Assembly (NCBI RefSeq): GCF_017571495.1
Contig: NZ_JAGETZ010000003.1
Coordinates: 248,001 to 312,000 of the forward strand
DNA: 64,000 bases
From: Hymenobacter negativus
Lineage (GTDB): Bacteria > Bacteroidota > Bacteroidia > Cytophagales > Hymenobacteraceae
Direction of reading: 5' to 3'
This document shows positions 7,095 through 16,114 of the stretch, in pieces (the stretch's first letter is position 1; the number at the start of each line of letters is the position of its first letter). The notes beneath the pieces are model-generated. The model was not told where the DNA came from and ran no database searches. It was given only the letters and a program-made list of their open reading frames with translations. The position numbers and the translations under genes were made by a program.

Positions 7095-8873
7095 TTAGTT
7101 GCCCAGCACCACTTCCACGCGGCGGTTTTTGGCCTTGCCATCGGGGGTGGCGTTGCTGGCTACCGGCTCGGAGGCGCCGTGGGCGTACACCTGCACGCGG
7201 CCATCGGGGAAGGCGCTGCGGCTCTTGGCTTCGAGCCAGTGCTCCACCGCCATGGCGCGGTCTTCGCTGAGTTGCTGGTTTTTCTGCGGGTCGCCGGTGT
7301 TGTCGGTGTGGCCGTGCACGGCCACTTTTAGGCGGCCGGCCACCACCAGGTCGTTGAAAAGCTGGTTGAGGTCGTGCTCGGCGGCGGGGGTGAAGGTGCT
7401 CTGGCCGCTGTTAAACTCGATGTTCCAGGCGCGCTTGCTCACGCTCTGGCGGATTTCCTCGCCGGCGGCAAACTGTTGGGTTTCGGCCGGGGCCACAGCT
7501 TTGCCTTTGTATTGAGCTTGCAGCTGTTGCAGGGGTTTGAGGTCCAGCATCTGGTCGAGGGGCACGTAGCTGGGCAGCTCTTTGGGGTACAGCTTGCTTT
7601 GCACATCGCCGAAGGTTTTATACACGGCAGCGTAGATGTTAGTGCCGCCTTCATCCAGGCCGAACAGACTCAGGTTGTCGCTGAAATTGAAGGCCTTGCT
7701 GCCGCCTAGCTCCACCACGTCGCCATTGCGGTCGGCTTCGCTCACGCCTTTGTAATACTTCAGCCAGTAGGCGCCGGGCTTGTCCTGGTCGCCATACACG
7801 GTGGCTTCAATGTCGGTGGCGCGGGCCAGGGCTTCGGGGTGCGATTTTACCTGGTCGCCGGCCACGGCGAAGGCCGTCATCAGGCCCAGCACTTCCTTCT
7901 GGTGGGCATCGTACCAGCGCTTGGTAGTCACCATGATGTTGGGCATCTGGTTGGAGTAGTCCTTCGTGCTCACGATGTTGACGAGGCCGCCGCGCTGTTT
8001 GGCAATGTTCACGTCGCCGGGCGTCCAGGTGGCTACGGCATCGGCTATCACATCCACTTTCACGCCGGTGTTCTTGCCATTCACCACCTTGGTGCGCGAT
8101 TCCGGTTTGCCAAGGATGTATTTCTCAGCAGCTACCAGGAAGTCGGAGGAGGCCATGAAGTTCACGGCTTCGGGGTCGTAGGAAGTTTCGTCGGGGTTCA
8201 CCTTCAGGCCGTTGTCGGCGCACCACTTCAGGGCAATGTTCTGGTCGCCGTCGCGCAGGTAGCAGGCAATGGTTTTGCCCAGCGCCGATTTGGGGTTGTC
8301 GAGCCACTCTTTCGGGCCCATCAGCTTGTCTTCGCCGAAGGATTTACCCACCGAGTACGGAATGATTTGCAGCTGGGTACCGGTCTTTTTCAGTTCGGCT
8401 TGCACGGCCGAAAAACCGGGGAGCCCGTCGCCCATGATGCTCACTATCAGGCCAGGGGTGGCGGGGTTGTTTTGCAGGTCTAGGGCATTTTTTACCAAGT
8501 CGGCTTGCATCTTGCTCACGTCGTCCTGCCGCACAATCTGCATGTCGAGGCCATTGGCGGCCAGGGCCGAGCCCATGGTAGAGCGGGGGCCACCGTTGGC
8601 CAGCATGCCGGCCACCTGGCTGTTCCAGGCCATTACTTCCCACACTATGGGAGTGCCTTTTTCGGCCGGCGCGGTGCCGGGCATGGGCGCCAGCGGCACC
8701 ACCACATTGGCCCGGTTGCCACCGCTGGCCGCGGGCAGTTCAATTGAGTTGAGCAGTACCGACTGCGTGTCTGCTTTCTTAAACACGGCACCACTGGAAA
8801 CCAGCTTGTTGATGCCAAAGTACAGGACGGCCACGAGGATGAGGCCAATTAAAATTTTACCGCGGGTTGTCAT
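7095..8873 (-). CDS. ABC-type substrate-binding protein fused to an OmpA peptidoglycan-binding domain
   Basis: 592 aa from ATG 8873. Residues about 6-22 (ILIGLILVAVLYFGI) form a membrane anchor without a clear cleavage site, so the protein is probably tethered in the inner membrane and faces the periplasm. Residues about 55-400 form a NitT/TauT-like periplasmic binding domain (IVWEVMAWNSQ, later VDVIADAVATWTPGD). The last 115 residues are an OmpA_C domain: IEFNSGQSTFTPAA, then HGHTDNTGDPQKNQQLSEDR, whose Asp and Arg fit meso-diaminopimelate binding. The fusion would hold a solute sensor or transporter component against the peptidoglycan. A PspA-like gene lies upstream on the same strand; permease and ATPase lie downstream beyond one opposite-strand gene. 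The ligand is unknown. Confidence 0.88.
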   Translation of the reverse strand: MTTRGKILIGLILVAVLYFGINKLVSSGAVFKKADTQSVLLNSIELPAASGGNRANVVVPLAPMPGTAPAEKGTPIVWEVMAWNSQVAGMLANGGPRSTMGSALAANGLDMQIVRQDDVSKMQADLVKNALDLQNNPATPGLIVSIMGDGLPGFSAVQAELKKTGTQLQIIPYSVGKSFGEDKLMGPKEWLDNPKSALGKTIACYLRDGDQNIALKWCADNGLKVNPDETSYDPEAVNFMASSDFLVAAEKYILGKPESRTKVVNGKNTGVKVDVIADAVATWTPGDVNIAKQRGGLVNIVSTKDYSNQMPNIMVTTKRWYDAHQKEVLGLMTAFAVAGDQVKSHPEALARATDIEATVYGDQDKPGAYWLKYYKGVSEADRNGDVVELGGSKAFNFSDNLSLFGLDEGGTNIYAAVYKTFGDVQSKLYPKELPSYVPLDQMLDLKPLQQLQAQYKGKAVAPAETQQFAAGEEIRQSVSKRAWNIEFNSGQSTFTPAAEHDLNQLFNDLVVAGRLKVAVHGHTDNTGDPQKNQQLSEDRAMAVEHWLEAKSRSAFPDGRVQVYAHGASEPVASNATPDGKAKNRRVEVVLGN

Positions 8874-8970
8874 TGTAGGTAGGGCAAAAAGAGGGTGGCG
8901 CGCCCGTTTTGGGCGCAAGGTTTTTTGGTGTTTTGGGGAGGTAGATTAGCGGGTGGCGGGGCAAGCAGTT

Positions 8971-9018
8971 CATCATGCTTCGCTGCGCTCGGCATGACGT
9001 TCTTTTCGAACGTCATGC
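8971..9018. repeat. REP-like intergenic palindrome
   Basis: GCATGACGTTC (8992-9002) and GAACGTCATGC (9008-9018) form perfect 11-bp arms with a 5-nt loop. They are preceded by CATGCTTCGCTGCGCTCGG. A near-identical stretch recurs at 46367-46388, and a related CGTCATGCTGAG palindrome is at 60456-60543. It sits between the PspA-like gene and the OmpA-fused binding protein and could act as an mRNA-stability element. Confidence 0.75.
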
Positions 9019-9064
9019 ACTTAGTTAGCACAGCAGATGGACCAAGCCGCAGGCCAGCAAAAAG

Positions 9065-10066
9065 CTAATCAAGCAGGCTAGAATAGGCATCATCGGAAGC
9101 TTTTTTAGTAGCGGCGAAGGATTGGGATTGTTGGGCTTGGGGTTGCTCCTGGAGCACGGCGTTGAACTCGCCCTTCTGGTATTTGTCGAGCAGGCGCTGG
9201 CCTTTCTCGCTCATCACGCCGTTCTGGATGTCCATCTCTTTCACGAACTCCTGCGAGTAGCGCATGGCCTGTTTAATCTGACCCAACTGCTGGGCCATGT
9301 CCTCGGCTACGCGGTCGGTGGCCAGGTCGAAGAAGTACTTCTTGTCCGGGTCGCCGCGCAGGATGTTCATCGCGGCGCGCATGCCCGAGCTGGTGCGTTT
9401 CACCAACTGGTACTCGTCCTTCAGCAGGTTGACTTTGAACTTGCTGCTGTCAATCTGCCGGATGGCGGCTTTCAGAATCTGGCGCATGACCACGCTCACG
9501 TTGGCCGTGGTGGTGGCCATGGGCGTCAGGCGCTGGTTGTAGTCCTGAATCTGGGCGGCGCGGGAGGCGTAGCTTTCGGCGGCATCTTTTTCACCTTGGC
9601 GGGAAGCGGAGTCGGCCAGCGCGAGGTACTCCTTCACCTGTTGGGCGTTGGCGGCCAGCTTGCGCTTCACCAGCTCATGCGCCCCTTCAATGTTGGTGAC
9701 CTCGGCGTCCATCTTGCGGGCCTCTTTCTCGGTGTTTTTGATGTAGTCTTCCATGATGCCGATGGGGTCGGTGTTCACGAAAATCCCGGCCATCGAGCGG
9801 AGGATGCGCTGCCCGGCGTACCACAGCCCGGCGTGAATCCGCTTGTTGGTGGCCAGCAGAAACAGCACGAACAGCGCGCCGAGCCCGATGCCCAGCTTCA
9901 CGGTGTCAAATACCATGTCGACGAGGAAGGGCAGAATCTGGCCCCAGAAATACACGGCCGTACCCACCAGCCCCACGAGGACCACGCGGCCGGCGACTTT
10001 TTCCGGCTGCTGCCACTTGGGCAGGCCGTTGTCTTGGTCAGAGGAAGAAGAAAGGAAGGTGTTCAT
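9065..10066 (-). CDS. membrane-anchored coiled-coil protein, PspA/IM30-like
   Basis: 333 aa from ATG 10066. Two N-terminal hydrophobic segments (about 24-45 and 50-70, including IGLGALFVLFLLAT) are followed by a long helical region with coiled-coil character, about 95-310: GIMEDYIKNTEKEARKMDAE and SRAAQIQDYNQRL. The tail is Gln/Ala-rich. The helical part resembles PspA/IM30 proteins in charge pattern and in phrases such as IEDYI..TEKEARKM, but classical PspA lacks transmembrane helices, so this is a membrane-tethered variant. It is the first gene of the set that includes the OmpA-fused binding protein, permease and ATPase, which suggests an envelope-integrity role. That role is inference. Confidence 0.75.
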   Translation of the reverse strand: MNTFLSSSSDQDNGLPKWQQPEKVAGRVVLVGLVGTAVYFWGQILPFLVDMVFDTVKLGIGLGALFVLFLLATNKRIHAGLWYAGQRILRSMAGIFVNTDPIGIMEDYIKNTEKEARKMDAEVTNIEGAHELVKRKLAANAQQVKEYLALADSASRQGEKDAAESYASRAAQIQDYNQRLTPMATTTANVSVVMRQILKAAIRQIDSSKFKVNLLKDEYQLVKRTSSGMRAAMNILRGDPDKKYFFDLATDRVAEDMAQQLGQIKQAMRYSQEFVKEMDIQNGVMSEKGQRLLDKYQKGEFNAVLQEQPQAQQSQSFAATKKASDDAYSSLLD

Positions 10067-10168
10067 GGCGTTTAAGTGTTTAGTGACTTCCACCTAATGC
10101 CAAGTCCAATGCCGAATTGGAAATTATTTCATCAAATATTTGCTAGCAGTTGATTTGTAGTATGTTAA

Positions 10169-10203
10169 TAAAAAATCCCCGCCGGGCGCGGGGCCCAGCG
10201 GGG
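10169..10203 (-). terminator. rho-independent terminator of the pullulanase gene
   Basis: Read on the minus strand, a GC-rich hairpin with CCCCGC/GCGGGG arms (10177-10203) is followed by a T run (10170-10176). It lies about 80 nt after the pullulanase stop. Confidence 0.75.
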
Positions 10204-10282
10204 AAGAATTTTTCCAAAATGAAAAGCGAATTTTTTCAGATTAGTAAGTGTGGAGGCCTCACTTCCGGACTCTCGCTAAGGC

Positions 10283-12289
10283 CTATTGCTTTATCGGTAC
10301 CAAAATCATAGCGGAGCTGCCGGGCATCTGCACGCCGCTGGTTACCTCCAGCACATCGAGGCCTTCCTCGTTGATTTGGTCGCCGCGCAGCACCACTTTG
10401 TAGGTGTCGCGGGGCAGCTTGACGCTCCAGGCGGAGCGGTTGCCGTTGAAAATGACGAAGATGCTGGGCCAGGCGTCGCCGCCGGCGTTGTTTTTAAGCT
10501 GGTAGGCGATGATGCCAGGGGCCATGTTGGGCAGGAACTCCAGGTGCTGCTGCACCAGCTCGGCGGTGGGCAGGCGGAAGGCGGGATGGGCCTTGCGCAA
10601 GGCAATGAGCTTGCGGTAGTATTGGTAGACCGCGAGGTTCTTCGCTTTGCGGCCCCAGTCGAGCTGGTTCACGCTGTCGGGCTGGTTGTAGGAATTGTGC
10701 GAGCCGCCTTTGGTGCGCAGAAACTCGTCGCCAACCGGCAGAAACGGAATGCCCTGCGAGGTAAATACAATGGTGTTGCTGAGCAAATCCATTTTCAGCC
10801 GGTCGGCTTCGGAGGCGCCGGGGGTAGACACGCGCAGCTTGTCCCAGAGCACCATGTCGTCGTGGCAAGCCACGTAGTTGATGGCCTGCGCTGGGGAATT
10901 GGCCCAGGGAGCTTTCGAGTAGTTGACCTTGGCATAGTCGACCTGCGGATGCTGGGTGGCGCCTACGATGCCGAACTTCACACTCTCCTCCAAATCGGGC
11001 TGGCCGCTGGCAAAGCCGGGCTCGGTCTGGTGGGCGTAGTGGCCTTTTACGCCGTCGCGCAGCTCGTCGCCGAAGGCGGCGATGCGGTCCAGCTTGGACA
11101 TATTGCCTTTGAGGGCGCGCTTGGCATCGGGCAGGGGCGAGGGGCCGGCGGTCCAGCCTTCGCCATACATGAGAATGCTGTGGTCCTGCTGGTCGAGGGC
11201 AATGCGGATGGCGCGCATGGTTTCAATGTCGAGCACGCCCATCAGGTCGAAGCGGAAGCCATCAACGTGGTACTGCTGCGCCCACCAGGCCACCGATTCC
11301 ACGATGAGCTTGCGGACCATAGGCCGCTCGGAGGCTACTTCGTTGCCGCAGGCGGTGGCGTTGCTGAGGCTACCGTTGGGATTGTGACGGTAGTAGTAGC
11401 CGGGCACCAGCTGCTCGAAATTGCTGCGGCCGGCATCGGCCGTGTGGTTGTACACCACGTCGAGCACCACGCGTACGCCGGCACCATGCAGGTTCTCTAC
11501 CAGCTGCTTGAACTCGCGGATGCGGGCGGCGGGGTTGGTGGCGTCGGTAGAGTAAGTGCCTTCGGGCACGGAGTAGTTCAGCGGGTCGTAGCCCCAGTTA
11601 TAGCGGTTGGCGCTGGCGGGTGTGGTTTCGTCGATGCTGGCGAAGTCGTTGGTGGGCAGCAGGTGCACATGGGTCAGACCCAGCTCTACTAAATGGTCGA
11701 GGCCAGTGCTCACGTCTTCTGGGCCGCGGGTGCCCACCTGCGCGGCACCCAAAAACTTGCCTTTGTGCCGCACGCCCGACTGTGGGTGTACGGTGAGGTC
11801 GCGCACGTGTACTTCCCCAATGATGACATCGGTGGGCTGTTTCAGGGCGGGGCGCAGGTCCTCAGTCCAGCCGGCGGGCTGCGCAATGCTGGGGTTGAAC
11901 ACGGCCCCGCGCAGGCCGTTGATGCCCACGGCGTGAGCGTAGGGGTCGGCCACTTCGGCCATTTTCTTGCCTCCAATGGTGGCCTGCACGACGTAGAAGC
12001 CGGTGGTGCCGGCTGGGAGGGCGTAGGTCCAGGTGCCGCCTTCGGCCTTGGTCATGGCGTAATCGGCGGTGGGGGTACCGCCGGTGCCTTCTTTATAGAG
12101 CTTGAGGTGCAGGGCCTCGGCGGTGGGGGCCCACACGCGCAGGGTGGCGTGGGTGCCGCGCCAGGTCAGGCCAAGGTCAGGGCCGAGGTAAGTTGGGTAG
12201 CTGGTATAGTCGGGTAGGGGCGGAGCGGCCGTTGCCGCAAGGGAGGGAAGCAGCACAAGCAGCAGCAGAAAAGGAAGCCGGGACGTCAT
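10283..12289 (-). CDS. pulA: secreted type I pullulanase (GH13_14)
   Basis: 668 aa from ATG 12289, with a Sec signal peptide MTSRLPFLLLLVLLPSLAA. A CBM48-type domain comes next (LGLTWRGTHATLRVWAPTAE), then the type I pullulanase signature YNWGYDP and the GH13 catalytic barrel. Conserved regions are DVVYNH (I), GFRFDLMGV with the nucleophile Asp (II), MYGEGW with the acid/base Glu (III) and CHDDMVLWDKL (IV). A C-terminal beta domain follows. It should debranch alpha-1,6 bonds of pullulan, starch or glycogen-derived dextrins in the periplasm or outside the cell. Length is normal for the family. It has its own terminator and appears monocistronic; no sus-like genes are adjacent. Confidence 0.93.
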   Translation of the reverse strand: MTSRLPFLLLLVLLPSLAATAAPPLPDYTSYPTYLGPDLGLTWRGTHATLRVWAPTAEALHLKLYKEGTGGTPTADYAMTKAEGGTWTYALPAGTTGFYVVQATIGGKKMAEVADPYAHAVGINGLRGAVFNPSIAQPAGWTEDLRPALKQPTDVIIGEVHVRDLTVHPQSGVRHKGKFLGAAQVGTRGPEDVSTGLDHLVELGLTHVHLLPTNDFASIDETTPASANRYNWGYDPLNYSVPEGTYSTDATNPAARIREFKQLVENLHGAGVRVVLDVVYNHTADAGRSNFEQLVPGYYYRHNPNGSLSNATACGNEVASERPMVRKLIVESVAWWAQQYHVDGFRFDLMGVLDIETMRAIRIALDQQDHSILMYGEGWTAGPSPLPDAKRALKGNMSKLDRIAAFGDELRDGVKGHYAHQTEPGFASGQPDLEESVKFGIVGATQHPQVDYAKVNYSKAPWANSPAQAINYVACHDDMVLWDKLRVSTPGASEADRLKMDLLSNTIVFTSQGIPFLPVGDEFLRTKGGSHNSYNQPDSVNQLDWGRKAKNLAVYQYYRKLIALRKAHPAFRLPTAELVQQHLEFLPNMAPGIIAYQLKNNAGGDAWPSIFVIFNGNRSAWSVKLPRDTYKVVLRGDQINEEGLDVLEVTSGVQMPGSSAMILVPIKQ

Positions 12290-12748
12290 GCCCGCAAAGT
12301 TCGGCAATTAGCAAGCACGCGACCAGAAAAAACTCCCCTCCTTGCCGCAAGGAGACTAGGCCAATGAGTGGCATTTGCCAGGGTAGTTGCGGGCATTGAA
12401 CGATATCCAGGTTAGGTATATCACCCTGCGATGATTCAATAGGCAAGTAGTTAGAATTGAGTAGCCAATTGGTCGAATTAGAAAAATCTTATCGACCAAC
12501 CTTGTCCCGAATCTGAATTACCTGATGACAGACTATAGTATTAATTGCCCATCCTTCAACACCACAATCGCCTCTATTTTCATCCAATAAAAATGCCCTC
12601 TTCTAAAGTAAGGAGGGAGCTAGTGTCTACTGCCAGGCTTTCCCAGCGATAAAACACCCCTCGCCGTCGATATAATTCTGCTTACGGTCGGTTTGGCAGG
12701 GTTTTGAAAAGGGCGTCGGGTATGTTTGCTTCGATTTTACACTCGTCC
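12290..12748. other. intergenic region between pullulanase and LytS-type kinase
   Basis: About 460 bp without a convincing gene. It must hold the divergent promoters of the two flanking genes. It is AT-richer than the coding flanks, especially 12420-12600. I see no clear hairpin, repeat or RNA gene. Short readings at 12177-12446 on the minus strand and 12193-12399 on the plus strand lack protein-like composition. Confidence 0.5.
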
Positions 12749-13828
12749 ATGGCCGTCCTTACTCCCCGTCGTTACCTCACCCCGCTGATTCATGTGCTGG
12801 TGTGGGGGCTGTTTGGGCTTACGTTTCTGCTATTTCAGCCGCTCACGGGCCGCCTGACCATGCCTCCGCAGTTCTGGCTGAAGCAGGGTATGATGTTCCT
12901 GGTGTGGGTGGCTACGTTCTACCTCACGGCCAAGGTGAGTGTGCCGAAGCTGCTATTTGAAGGCCGTACGGGCTGGTTTATCCTGGTATTGGTGGGGACC
13001 ACGGCGGCGGTGCTGCTATTCAGCCGCTTCCTGGAATCGATGCTCGACCTGCCCACGCTCATGGATAAAGCCTTTCGGGCGGCAGCGGGGCGGCCGCGCC
13101 TGCTGCAGGGCCGCGGCCCGCGCATCGATACCATGGGCTTGCTCACCACCATGTTTGTACTAGGCATCAGCACCTGTATCACGGTGGTGCAGAAGTGGCA
13201 GAAAGACGCCCAGGCCCGCCAGACCCTGGAGCAGCAGCGGGTTCAGTCGGAGCTGTCGGTGCTCAAGGCCCAGATAAACCCGCACTTCTTTTTCAACACC
13301 CTCAATAATATCTACGCCCTCACGCTGCTCGATGGGGAGCAGGCGCGCACGGCCATTCACCGGCTCTCGCGCATGATGCGTTACGTCCTCTACGACACCG
13401 CCGGCGGCACCACGCTGCTCAGCCAGGAGGTGGCCTTTGTACAGGATTATATCACGCTCATGCAGCTGCGGCTCGATGAGCGGGTGCGCGTCACTTTCGA
13501 AAAGCCCGAACCTGTGCACGACGTCGCTATTGCGCCCATGCTCGTGTTGCCCTTCCTCGAAAATGCGTTCAAACACGGCGTGGCAGCTACCGAAAACAGC
13601 AGCATTTTCATTGCCCTGCGCCAGCCGGCCTCCGATGTCTTAGAGCTGGAAGTGCGCAACACCCGTCTCACCCTCCCCTCTACCGACCTGGCCGGCAGCA
13701 ACGGCATTGGCCTGGTCAATACCCGCCGCCGCCTCGACTTGCTATATCCCGGCCAATTCAGTCTGCTGGTCGACGACCATACGCCCGCGAATGAATTCCG
13801 CGTTCAGCTCACGCTACACGTGGCGTAA
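12749..13828 (+). CDS. LytS/YehU-type sensor histidine kinase (His_kinase PF06580)
   Basis: 359 aa from ATG 12749 (ATG 12722 is also possible). About four N-terminal membrane segments begin with LIHVLVWGLFGLTFLLF. A linker helix carries QQRVQSELSVLKAQINPHFF, where His of INPHFFFNTLN is the phosphorylation site of this family. An HATPase domain with VLPFLENAFKHG (N box) and GSNGIGLVNTRRRL follows. It should sense a membrane or envelope cue and phosphorylate the LytTR regulator encoded 51 nt downstream, with which it surely forms one unit. Confidence 0.92.
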   Translation: MAVLTPRRYLTPLIHVLVWGLFGLTFLLFQPLTGRLTMPPQFWLKQGMMFLVWVATFYLTAKVSVPKLLFEGRTGWFILVLVGTTAAVLLFSRFLESMLDLPTLMDKAFRAAAGRPRLLQGRGPRIDTMGLLTTMFVLGISTCITVVQKWQKDAQARQTLEQQRVQSELSVLKAQINPHFFFNTLNNIYALTLLDGEQARTAIHRLSRMMRYVLYDTAGGTTLLSQEVAFVQDYITLMQLRLDERVRVTFEKPEPVHDVAIAPMLVLPFLENAFKHGVAATENSSIFIALRQPASDVLELEVRNTRLTLPSTDLAGSNGIGLVNTRRRLDLLYPGQFSLLVDDHTPANEFRVQLTLHVA

Positions 13829-13879
13829 GGGATTTTTGCAGACAATTATTACCCGCACACCCTCTTACCCTGATACCAT

Positions 13880-14626
13880 ATGACCGCGCTGCTATCCCTT
13901 AAAACCATTGCCGTCGACGACGAGCCGCTGGCCCTGGGCATGGTGGCTGCCTTTGTGGAGAAAACTCCTTTTCTGGAGCTTGTGGGGAAGTTTGGTAGTG
14001 CCGTGGAGGCCCTGAAATACCTACACGAGCACCCCGGTACCGTCGACCTGGCATTTCTGGATATTCAAATGCAGGAACTCAACGGCCTAGAGCTGGCCCG
14101 GGTGCTGGGCCCCACCGGGCCACGCGTCATCTTCACCACTGCCTTCCCGCAATACGCGCTCGAAGGCTACCGCGTCGATGCCATTGATTACCTCGTGAAG
14201 CCCTTCAACTACGAGGAGTTTCTGCGGGCTGCCAGCAAAGCCCGGGCTTACGCCGAGCTTACGGCTCCGCAATCTGCTGCCCCTGCGGCTGCTGCCCCGG
14301 AGGAAGACGAATACCTTTTTCTAAAGGCCGAATACCAGCTGGTACGCGTGGCCCTGAGCGACATTCTATATGTCGAGGGCCTGAAAGACTACGTGAAAGT
14401 GCACCTCAAAAGCACCCCGCGCGCCTTGCTTTCCCTCATGAGTCTCAAGGCGATGGAGGAAAAGCTGCCTGCCCGACGCTTCATGCGCATTCACCGCTCA
14501 TTCATTGTGGCGCTCGATAAGATTGAGTCCGTGCGTCGCCTTACCGTCCAGATTGGAGCAGTTACTATCCCGGTGGGCGACCAATACAAGGAGATTTTCA
14601 TGCAATTCCTCAGCCGCTGGACCTAA
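13880..14626 (+). CDS. LytTR-family response regulator
   Basis: 248 aa. The receiver domain has Asp13/Asp14, phospho-acceptor Asp61 (LAFLDIQMQELNG) and the conserved Lys in DYLVKPFNYEEF. An Ala/Pro/Glu-rich linker (around 132-143) leads to a LytTR DNA-binding domain, about 150-245: ILYVEGLKDYVKVHL and RFMRIHRSFIVALDKI are hallmark segments. It would bind direct-repeat promoter sites after phosphorylation by the LytS-type kinase immediately upstream. Targets are unknown; the next gene is a glycosyltransferase 234 nt downstream on the same strand. Confidence 0.94.
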   Translation: MTALLSLKTIAVDDEPLALGMVAAFVEKTPFLELVGKFGSAVEALKYLHEHPGTVDLAFLDIQMQELNGLELARVLGPTGPRVIFTTAFPQYALEGYRVDAIDYLVKPFNYEEFLRAASKARAYAELTAPQSAAPAAAAPEEDEYLFLKAEYQLVRVALSDILYVEGLKDYVKVHLKSTPRALLSLMSLKAMEEKLPARRFMRIHRSFIVALDKIESVRRLTVQIGAVTIPVGDQYKEIFMQFLSRWT

Positions 14627-14860
14627 GCGGTTTTTCAGAATATCATCGTGCAGAGTGCAGTCGAGCTACCTGGCCGGCTGAGATGTGAAAGATGAAGTGT
14701 GCTGCGACCGACCGGCGGCCCGGCTGTACTCTTCACGATGCCTTTTAAATGCCTGCCCACAAACAACGAGTAGCTAAAGTCAAGTAACAAGTTCTATTAC
14801 TTGATTCTAACTATTCGCTCAATACCCCGATGCCTCCCACACTCCTTGTCTTTCTGAGCT

Positions 14861-16114
14861 ATGAAACCATTCACCTTACCCGGAAACTCAGTTTCCGGCC
14901 CGGACGCCTATGACCTGGCCGCCGACCCGCAACTGGCCGTGCTCTGCCTGTCCGGCAGCCTCGGCGGGCTCGAACTGAACAGCCTGAAATTTGCGGGCTG
15001 GATGCAGGAGCGAGGGTGGCGCGTCACGTTTTTTGCGCCTTCCGCCACGCCCCTGGCATACTGGGCTGATGAATGGTTTATCCCGCTCGAAACCTTCGCC
15101 GTGCACCGGGGGCTGGCCATGCCACTGCTGGCCTGGAGCCTGAAAGCACAGCTTGAGCGCCTCAACATCGGCGTGTTGGTGGTGACGCAGAACAAAGACC
15201 TGGCCGTGGCCACGCTGGTCAAAACCCTCATGGGAGGGCACCTGCGCATCATTTATCAGCAGCACATGCAGCTGGGCCGGCCCAAGCGCAGCCTCGTGCA
15301 CACCCTGCGCTTTCGCTTGGTCGATGCTTGGTTATCGCCCTTGCCCGGCTTGGCCCGCGAAGTAGCCAGCAAGACCAAGTTTGATACGTCCCGGCTGCGC
15401 ACCGTGCCCTTGGGCCTGCCGCTGGAGCAGTTTGCTCCGCCCACCCACACCCCCGCCCAGGCCCGCCGGGAACTCGACCTGCCCCAAGGCGTACGCCTGC
15501 TTGGTATTCTGGGCCGGATTGACGATGGCAAGGGCCAGGACTTTGTGATTAATGTGCTGCATCAGCTGCGCAAAGTGCACGGCTACGATGCCCACCTCGT
15601 CATCATGGGCGAGCCGACCCGCAACGAGGGCGACGAGTTCCTGCACCAGCTGCAGCGGCAGGTAGCCCGCCTGGGACTACAGCGCCAGGTTCATTTCCGT
15701 CCCTTCCGCACCGACCCTGCCGTGTTCTACCAAGCCATCGATGTGTTCATGATGGCCTCCCAAAGCGAAACCTACGGCATGGTTACCCTCGAAGCGCTGG
15801 CCTCAGGGGTGCCCGTGGTCGGCGCGGCTACCGGTGGCACCCTAGAGCTGGTGCAGCATGGCCAGACCGGCCTGCTTTACCTGTGGGGCGATGTGGCTGC
15901 TGCCGCTCGCGCTGTGCACCGCACCTTCGACGAAACCGCCGCTACCCACGAGCGGGTGGAGCGGGCCCGCCTCGGCCGCTGGCGCTACTCGCACCACCGC
16001 CAGTGCGCCCTCACCGAAGACGTTATTCGTGAGCTTATGCCCGTGACGGCTGCGCCACCTCGTCGTCGGGCCCTAGCCCTCAACGCCGCTTTTGCCCGCA
16101 CTTTTGCCGAATAG
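14861..16114 (+). CDS. glycosyltransferase family 4 (GT-B fold)
   Basis: 417 aa, cytosolic or peripheral membrane. The N-terminal Rossmann half starts AVLCLSGSLGGLELNSLK, containing the GG motif near the acceptor site. The C-terminal half has GILGRIDDGKGQDFVINVL, a QSETYGMVTLEALASGVPVV segment (the E-x7-E nucleotide-sugar motif) and GGTLELVQHGQTGLL. It should transfer a sugar from a nucleotide donor to a glycan or lipid acceptor; the substrate cannot be read. It appears isolated from any polysaccharide cluster. The start is chosen at the first ATG after the intergenic region. Confidence 0.9.
   Translation: MKPFTLPGNSVSGPDAYDLAADPQLAVLCLSGSLGGLELNSLKFAGWMQERGWRVTFFAPSATPLAYWADEWFIPLETFAVHRGLAMPLLAWSLKAQLERLNIGVLVVTQNKDLAVATLVKTLMGGHLRIIYQQHMQLGRPKRSLVHTLRFRLVDAWLSPLPGLAREVASKTKFDTSRLRTVPLGLPLEQFAPPTHTPAQARRELDLPQGVRLLGILGRIDDGKGQDFVINVLHQLRKVHGYDAHLVIMGEPTRNEGDEFLHQLQRQVARLGLQRQVHFRPFRTDPAVFYQAIDVFMMASQSETYGMVTLEALASGVPVVGAATGGTLELVQHGQTGLLYLWGDVAAAARAVHRTFDETAATHERVERARLGRWRYSHHRQCALTEDVIRELMPVTAAPPRRRALALNAAFARTFAE

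Noticed and set aside
10286..11692. 468-codon reading antisense to the pullulanase
   Set aside because: Low-complexity shadow of pulA; all GH13 motifs are on the other strand.
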